A stretch of 64,000 bases of DNA from Stereum hirsutum FP-91666 SS1 (taxonomy: Eukaryota > Basidiomycota > Agaricomycetes > Russulales > Stereaceae). The notes beneath the pieces were generated by a model that worked only from the letters and a program-made list of their open reading frames with translations, had not been told where the DNA came from and searched no databases. Position numbers and translations under genes: made by a program. The DNA lies in NCBI RefSeq assembly GCF_000264905.1, contig NW_006763148.1, positions 390,545-454,544 of the forward strand, written 5' to 3'. Below are positions 58,040 to 64,000 of this stretch, in pieces (the stretch's first letter is position 1; the number at the start of each line of letters is the position of its first letter).

Positions 58040-59847
58040 TTAGGTATTCTGAGTGTTCCGAGTCTCTTTCCAGTGAGAGTAATTGTTCGCACTCTGCGGT
58101 ATTTGTGCACTCTGCGTGGTCTCGAGCTCTCCAAGAGGGATTCCATTCACGGTGTGTTCGTCTAACTGTGCTGGTCCGTAGAAGGCGGAGCGGATTCCCA
58201 AGGTAATACGGCTGACGAGAACCATTGTGATACTATGAGAAGAAGGAATCGTTGTAATTAGCAATGTACAAAACACATGAAATGTAATTACTAAAAAGTA
58301 CCTCGCAGACGGTCTATTGTCAGTAATTCAAAGTGTGAGTGCTGTGACCAAGTCATTGGTACTGTCTGAATCGTACTCACATTGCTAGAATTGGCCCGTC
58401 CACTGTGCTGAACATCAAGACCAACCAGGTCAAGTTTGTTATGAATATTCCCCTGACATATTTATCATTCATTAGAGCTTCGTCATCCCATTGTAGAGGG
58501 TAAAATGTAATGCATACGCAAAGTATATAGCACCATCTCTTGCAAGACTTTCTACGAGTATAGCACTTTGTGGGCCCTGTCCTCGACCACGACGCATCAT
58601 AAACAATGTGCGCGAAATGGTGAGAATGAAGATGACGAGATTATACATAAGGTCTATCGATACGTAGATTGTTGCACCAGAAGTGCCGCTGGGTAATGAC
58701 GTCAAGTTATACTACTTACGGTTCATAATAATCAACTTACATACCTAATGTGTGGAGAAGTGTACAAACAGGCTAAACACATTCTTAGTCTCATAGACGT
58801 ATAAAATCGTTGAGCACTTACTATGAAACTCTGGAGTGCTTTCCAAAGGAACGGACAATGCTAAAGACCAGAGACAGTCATTTGTTGGGAGGAAGAAGCA
58901 CTGTAGTTGTTCCGACAACACACGTTTAACCCCACGTAGGACGTCTAACCAGATGCCAACAATCAATTGTGTGGCTTGATATATAAGTAAAGAAGCGAGA
59001 ATGAGACGGCCTTTGTTCCACAGCGCATATACACTGAGAAGAGATATTTTCCGGATAAGTGACTCAAACTGAGTATGTCAGAAGAACTGTACTTGCCGGA
59101 TAGCCATCAGAATATTTGGCAAGGTCGTGAGCGTCAACGTCACTGCGATGGGTAGAAAGTACACCCAATGAGAGCACCTAAGCCCAATAAGTACCTGAAA
59201 CTGAAACTCAGGACTCGGATGAACCCTACCGCTCAGCTGTCATCCAAGGGGAAAATATTCCTAGGTTTGAACTGAGATCCTGCCATACATCCATCAACGG
59301 AAACATACTGACCGAAGGCAGCTATGGCCATTGCGACAAGTGCATAGTATCGAACCTGTCATGGAGATTTTAACCCCGAATAATCGGAAAGCTAGGCCAA
59401 TGCGTACTCACAAATATGTACAAGAACAGCACTTTTCGAACAAATGGTGTTGATTTAGTAAGTTGATCTCACAGAATATTCGTGACAGAAAACGTTTACA
59501 AGGAGTTTTCTTCTTCTTCCAAACAACGGCAACCTAGAACACCGGCAGATTCAATGATCCGCGAAAGTGTGACATGAGTTAAACGTACGTCTTGATCAAT
59601 GGTACAGAGGTGGTCATAAACAAGGATACTGAGTGCGGTCACAAGGAAGTACTAGGACACGATGAATACGATGAATATGTGGCTCTCACGTGTCGAAGAG
59701 TACGTGAGTAACTTTGTCTGACTTTGGAGAGTATACTGTGATAGGCGATTCAAAAAAATCTACAGTGAGTAGACACAGTGGGACTCACGTCTTCTGTCGT
59801 ATGAGAGCGACCTCACTCGACGTGAGACTTCCAGATACGGAAGTCAT
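58040..59847 (-). CDS. DUF6533 family seven-helix membrane protein
   Basis: Integral membrane protein of a large basidiomycete-rich family with no known function. Start ATG 59847 (MTSVSGSLTSSEVALIRQKT); successive small exons give ILSKVRQSYSRTLRH, then YFLVTALSILVYDHLCTID (the DUF6533 signature YDHLxTxxxE region), VAVVWKKKKTPCK, VLFLYIF and VRYYALVAMAIAAFG. Toward the C-terminus IDLMYNLVIFILTISRTLFMMRRGR, SLARDGAIYFAYALHFTLYN and TMVLVSRITLGIRSAF match the TM5-TM7 pattern (RDGxxYF, then SRxxLNLR). The tail ends HWKETRNTQNT at 58040. Exon borders in the middle (about 58750-59320) were not all resolved, so the internal structure is approximate. Basic loops between helices would face the cytosol. 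Confidence 0.75.
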
Positions 59848-62717
59848 GTATGACCCAGATGTCCTTGCAATATGAAGCCTGGTCTGGTTCAAAGTAGTAG
59901 CTACCTGTGCATGGGGGAAAGCGGCAGATTCATATATTGTGTGTACATCCGTTCTCACGGAGAGGCGCCAGCAGTTGGGAACAGACAGGTTTCATGTTCA
60001 GCGGGAAGGATTCATATCCACACTTAACTCCAGTAATGGGCCTCCATTCTTCGGCTCGTTTCCCGGCCGCCTTCTGGGTTGTAGGTATCATGTAGAAATC
60101 ACCTTCAGTGATCCTAGACGGTATGATGAGAAATTCTCATTCGAGCCCCGACTCAAGGTCTTCTATCGATTCTGGACTTGCTGGTAAGGAGAGTTTTCGG
60201 TGAGATACCTCATTGTTTCACACAGTGTCAGAAATAATGCTGCAGGTTCTTTTGAGACTATTATAAACCGTGACAGAGAGCAATGCGTACGATAACGGGT
60301 GATATCAGTCAGTTCATGGGAAGATAGGAACGCGTCCCGTCCGATGTTTAATGATCATCGGACGGGCCGCTACCTTTGTTCTTCTCCTGGACTTCAAGTT
60401 GCCTTTCGAGTCTAGCAAAAAATGTCCAACCGAGATGCGCCCAGTACGCTGCATTCTAGCTGCTTAGCAGCGGCCCACTCCCGTCCCAGTCGTTCCCCCG
60501 ACGCGCAACTGCAGGAGCGAGAATCCACATGATCGTGTATCTCCATTGAGAGTGTCTCAAGTTTAGTACAGCGGGAATGCTTATGGAGCTCGAAGTCGTT
60601 GTAGTGCCACCCTGCAATGCTTCGACCCGTCATCATGATTCTGATTCCCGCTGTGGGGCCCTACAACTGTACATATGATCTCGGCCATCTCTGTTGGCCT
60701 TCATCACATCCAGATACGTCCAGTATCTGAACTGATATTCCTCATAGGACCTGTTCAGAATGACTAGTGACATAATGGCTCAGTAAAGGTTTTATCTAGA
60801 GCTGAGTTCATAGCTTCTAACGCTGAGATTGTTCCACCTCATCCGTTTGGACCGCGCATGATGTTGGCCCCACCACCCACCATTCGGCCAGGCTGACCCA
60901 TATCTCTATGTCTAAACAGTCTGATTTGAGAAGCATCAGAATGAAGTGGACCCATATGAACAAGGATTCGAACCGAGCCCAGCCCGTTCCTGCTCCCCAC
61001 GGAAAAATATTTCGTGTAACCATAGTGAAGTCACTGGATGCGACAATGCACGAAAGTTATCGTAGAATATCGTAAGTGCTGCTAAGCACCCCATGTATGC
61101 CGAAAAGGCTATGCCACGCCGACTTAGATTCGAGCGAAGAACGTACATACTGGAATCACGATGCTGATCTGGCAACCAGAATGAAATATTACTCACATTC
61201 GGTGAAAATCCGTGAAGGCGACGCTCAACACGAAGAGAAGAGCCAACTTGAAACTCGGGAAACCTCGAGACAAGACACAGGAATCCGCGGAGAGCACGAT
61301 ATCTATTGGTCAAAGAAGCAGCCCGAAGTGGGGGTACTTAACCTCCCGCAGTGAGTGGACGTTCAACTTGCACGTGATCATTTGGAGGATACAGCCCTCG
61401 TCGTCGACGTGTTGCATGCATCCTTGGAGGTGGAACGGCAAGGAGAGAATACGCTGAAGCTGGAGGCCGCAGTAAATATCTCATTGGCCATATCATAGAA
61501 ATGTCATTCCAGCATGCGATTAGGAATGAAAGTGAGTCGAAAGCGAGCAAATTCCGAGAGCATGCGTCTGTGTCGTTGGCAAAGTCAAGCACTAAAAAGA
61601 CAAGCAGACCAAAGATATAGCCTCTTCCTCTTTTTGTAGTCTATCTGGAGCGCATGGAGTTGTAAAAGAATGGGGGACATGAGGACATCGAAATACCGCC
61701 TACCCCCATATGCCCTAGTTATTGCCCCGCGAGCTTCGAGCTACCGAAGGTTGCAGAGTATCTCACGCGATCGCCAGAAAGGGATGACATTGGAACAACT
61801 GGGAGAGGATAAAGGGAAAAAGGCTAAGGATAAGCAAGCTACAGAGGTGTCAGTAACATGCAGTTATGGAGTCAACGTGAATCAAACGTTGATTCATCGA
61901 TCGAGAAGCCAAACTGCAGAATCATCCCAGAGAATAACCTTGGGATGCTGGACCTGAGCTCGAGGCTTGAGGACCGAAGAGGAGTACGAGAGTTCGGTGC
62001 AGTTCCAGTACTTTAGCTGCCAGGACGCGCCGAGAATAAAAGCATAAGAGTACCAAGGGATACACGGAGTTTCAAGCACATTGAACAAGTGTAGCTGACT
62101 TGAGGTGTGCGTCGTCGTCGTCGGTCAAGGCCGGTTTTGTAGGTTTTTATCGCTCATTTGGGATGCCAGGCCACGTGGAAAATGTGTGGCGCTGAAGCGC
62201 TGAAGATCACAGTGAGAGCCACCGTGGCGCCGCTTTCCCAATCGTTCCCCGCAGCGACAGGCAGTGTGTACCGACGAAGCCGCAGGGATGTTTCCACCCT
62301 CTTCGCTATTTTCTTCTTTGCCTTTATATAAACTGGAAGTCGACTCTGCTACAACTTTTCTAGAATTTTTGGACATGTTCTGGGTAGAGTACGTGTTTGA
62401 GTTTAGTGATCTGGAGGGTTTTACGTCGGATCGGGAGTTTTATTGGCAGCTGGGCGTATGAGTCCCGAGCGAGGAGTGTACTGTACCGAGTTCGCGAAGA
62501 TATACGCTGAATCGTTATCGAGGGATTTGGTGGTGGAAGAAGCACGGTTGGCTCTTGGAGGAACGTATACACTCCAAGTTTGTTTCCTTATCTGGTTGTG
62601 CCCTCGCGGGTACTCAATGCATGTGGGGGAAAATTTGGTGTCATGCACCCTTCCATTGTGACGGACTTCTCTTCAAACGGTACCATGAAATGTAACTAGA
62701 GTAACACTAAATGTCAT
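59848..62717. other. Unresolved 2.9 kb spacer
   Basis: Long stretch without a gene I can name. Minus-strand open segments at 60636-60412, 61023-60817, 61313-60936 and 61592-61338 contain a few hydrophobic runs and could be exons of a decayed or unusual multi-exon membrane gene, but splice joins do not give a coherent protein. The plus strand has only short unmatched frames. Confidence 0.35.
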
Positions 62718-63832
62718 CTACTGGGGAGAATTGACGGCATGGATGCTATCGTCGAATCCATCGTGCACCTGGTGTTCCAAAGCCCACTCGCGAATCCCTT
62801 CAAAATTCTTACACTCGTGGGGAGCGTCGAAAATAGGCCTCGACTGCTGTACCCTCTCATCCCAGTAATATACTATCGGCGTGATATCTGGAGAGCACAT
62901 CAACGATTCGCGAATAGAGTTGATGCAGTGCGCGACGTGGTTGACAGGCACTCTGGGAAGCGGCTCCTGAGAGTCCGGGTCGGTCGAGATGCGCGTGTCC
63001 GGTACGCTTCCACTCGCATTCATGTTCGGATAGTAATCAGGATGGAGAGCTTTGCGAATGATATTCTGTCATATTAATAAAGGCATTCCGAAGAAAACGG
63101 ATCAGGTATGCCAGATGTAAACAGAAGATTCGCCGTACCAGGCAATGCAACTGGTGCCAGATATCAAGCTCGATAATGTAGTTTTCTTCATCCCCCGGAA
63201 TCGGCACAGACATACTCGTCATCAACTCCACCTGTGACCTTGAAACTCTTGAAAGGCCGACTAATGTAAGCGAGTAGTTGGAAGCCCAATGGTAAATCAG
63301 CCGTGTATAAGTGGACCAAATGATGACTTCACTACGCGAAAACATACAATCGTATAAATTGAGCCATGCTTGCTCTACATTATCTGATGGAGATTCTATG
63401 TAGATGGGTACATCCAGGATATGCGGGAATCGACGAAGAACAGGAGGGGATGAAGCCTCCTGTGCAGGAGCTAGGAAAAAGAGTCCCAGTTATACATCAG
63501 TAATCTCGTTGAGTAGAACGAGACCATGGAGAACTAAGGGCCCCCTACTTACAATAAATTTTTACAGCAGACGAGCTAGCTTTCGTCATGTCACATATCG
63601 TTGTAAGACCGGCGTGTTCAAGTGCAAAGACAGCTAAGAGAACAATATTGAGTAACAAGGAAAAGCAGGCGACCATCCGCCCGGTGATGTTGTATACAGG
63701 ATAGCGGAGCTGATAAAGGGGATTCGATAGTGATACTGGCGAGTGGGGATCATCTTGGGAGATGTCCTCTGCACTGCTACCAGTGTCAAGGAGGCGATAG
63801 TCTTCGAGGTATGCCTTTGAGCTATTGACCAT
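62718..63832 (-). CDS. UstYa-like (DUF3328) oxidase
   Basis: Member of the UstYa family, copper-dependent oxidases that cyclise fungal ribosomal peptides and modify other secondary metabolites. Exons 63832-63553, 63470-63348, 63260-63139 and 63065-62718 give 290 residues with consistent phases. Layout: short cytosolic N-terminus (KAYLEDYRLLDTG), one transmembrane helix (GRMVACFSLLLNIVLLAVFAL, ~60-80), then a lumenal domain with AWLNLYDFGLSRVS, the first HxxHC (DIWHQLHCLNIIRKALHPDYY) and the second HxxHC (VNHVAHCINSIRESLMC), followed by DITPIVYYW and HECKNFEGIREWALEH. Both HxxHC motifs, needed for activity in characterised members, are intact. An upstream in-frame ATG at 63877 would only lengthen the N-terminus. 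No repeat-type peptide precursor was seen in the 3 kb beside it. Confidence 0.88.
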
Positions 63833-64000
63833 GATGACCGTGATGGACAGGAGGAGGAAAACAAACGACCTCGCCAAGTTAGCACCCTGTTAATGCAGCG
63901 CACTTGAACTCCGCGTTAGACGGCATTGATTTTTCTGGAAGCCACATCCATCCGTGCCCCAATATCAGGCGGAGATGTGGAATATTCCACAAAACTTTCA

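Overview
The window looks like nuclear DNA of a filamentous basidiomycete, most likely an agaricomycete. Genes are split by many 45-70 bp GT-AG introns. The gene content is typical of mushroom-forming fungi: DUF6533 membrane protein, UstYa-like oxidase, an ExK-nuclease/kinase protein, a P450 with a multi-helix N-terminus, and many kinase-like paralogs. No bacterial features, rRNA, tRNA or CRISPR were seen.

Left edge (1-1443): a family 2 glycosyltransferase on the minus strand, truncated by the window. A 2.1 kb gene-poor spacer follows.

Centre (3597-34671): the dominant feature is an array of one lineage-specific kinase-like family. There are 12 two-lobed copies, called K1-K12 here, and two exon-3 relics. 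K1-K8 lie on the plus strand and K9-K12 on the minus strand, so the two halves point at each other. Copies that are not visibly broken share three exons: a hypervariable leader exon of about 10 codons, a 240-codon exon holding the N-lobe, and a 100-codon exon holding the catalytic loop. The loop Asn is kept in all copies. The VAIK Lys, HRD Asp and DFG Asp are lost in different copies; K8 is the most kinase-like. Between the half-arrays sit an Ariadne-type RBR ubiquitin ligase, a small conserved fungal protein and a cytochrome P450. A relic of the P450 C-terminus lies between K10 and K11, so the P450 and kinase-like genes were duplicated together. Three sets of TIR elements (one Harbinger-like, two TA-flanked families) sit directly upstream of K2, K6 and K7. 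A 20-N gap at 15887 is flanked by two nearly identical 0.5 kb ends and is probably an assembly artefact.

Right half: a 16-exon amino-acid permease (35732-38321); a Crinkler-like protein joining a short header, a PD-(D/E)xK nuclease-like module and a fungal-type kinase (41953-39773, minus); a multi-pass membrane protein (44498-42540, minus); an Hsp110/Sse1 chaperone (47897-45012, minus); an FHA-domain kinase of Rad53/Cds1 type (50297-52975); a leucine-rich F-box-like protein (53678-55279); a GNAT-like acetyltransferase (57095-56057, minus); a DUF6533 membrane protein (59847-58040, minus); and a UstYa-like oxidase (63832-62718, minus). Housekeeping genes (Sse1, Rad53-like, RBR) are thus interleaved with fast-evolving accessory genes. 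All exon joins are read by eye from splice signals and reading-frame phase.
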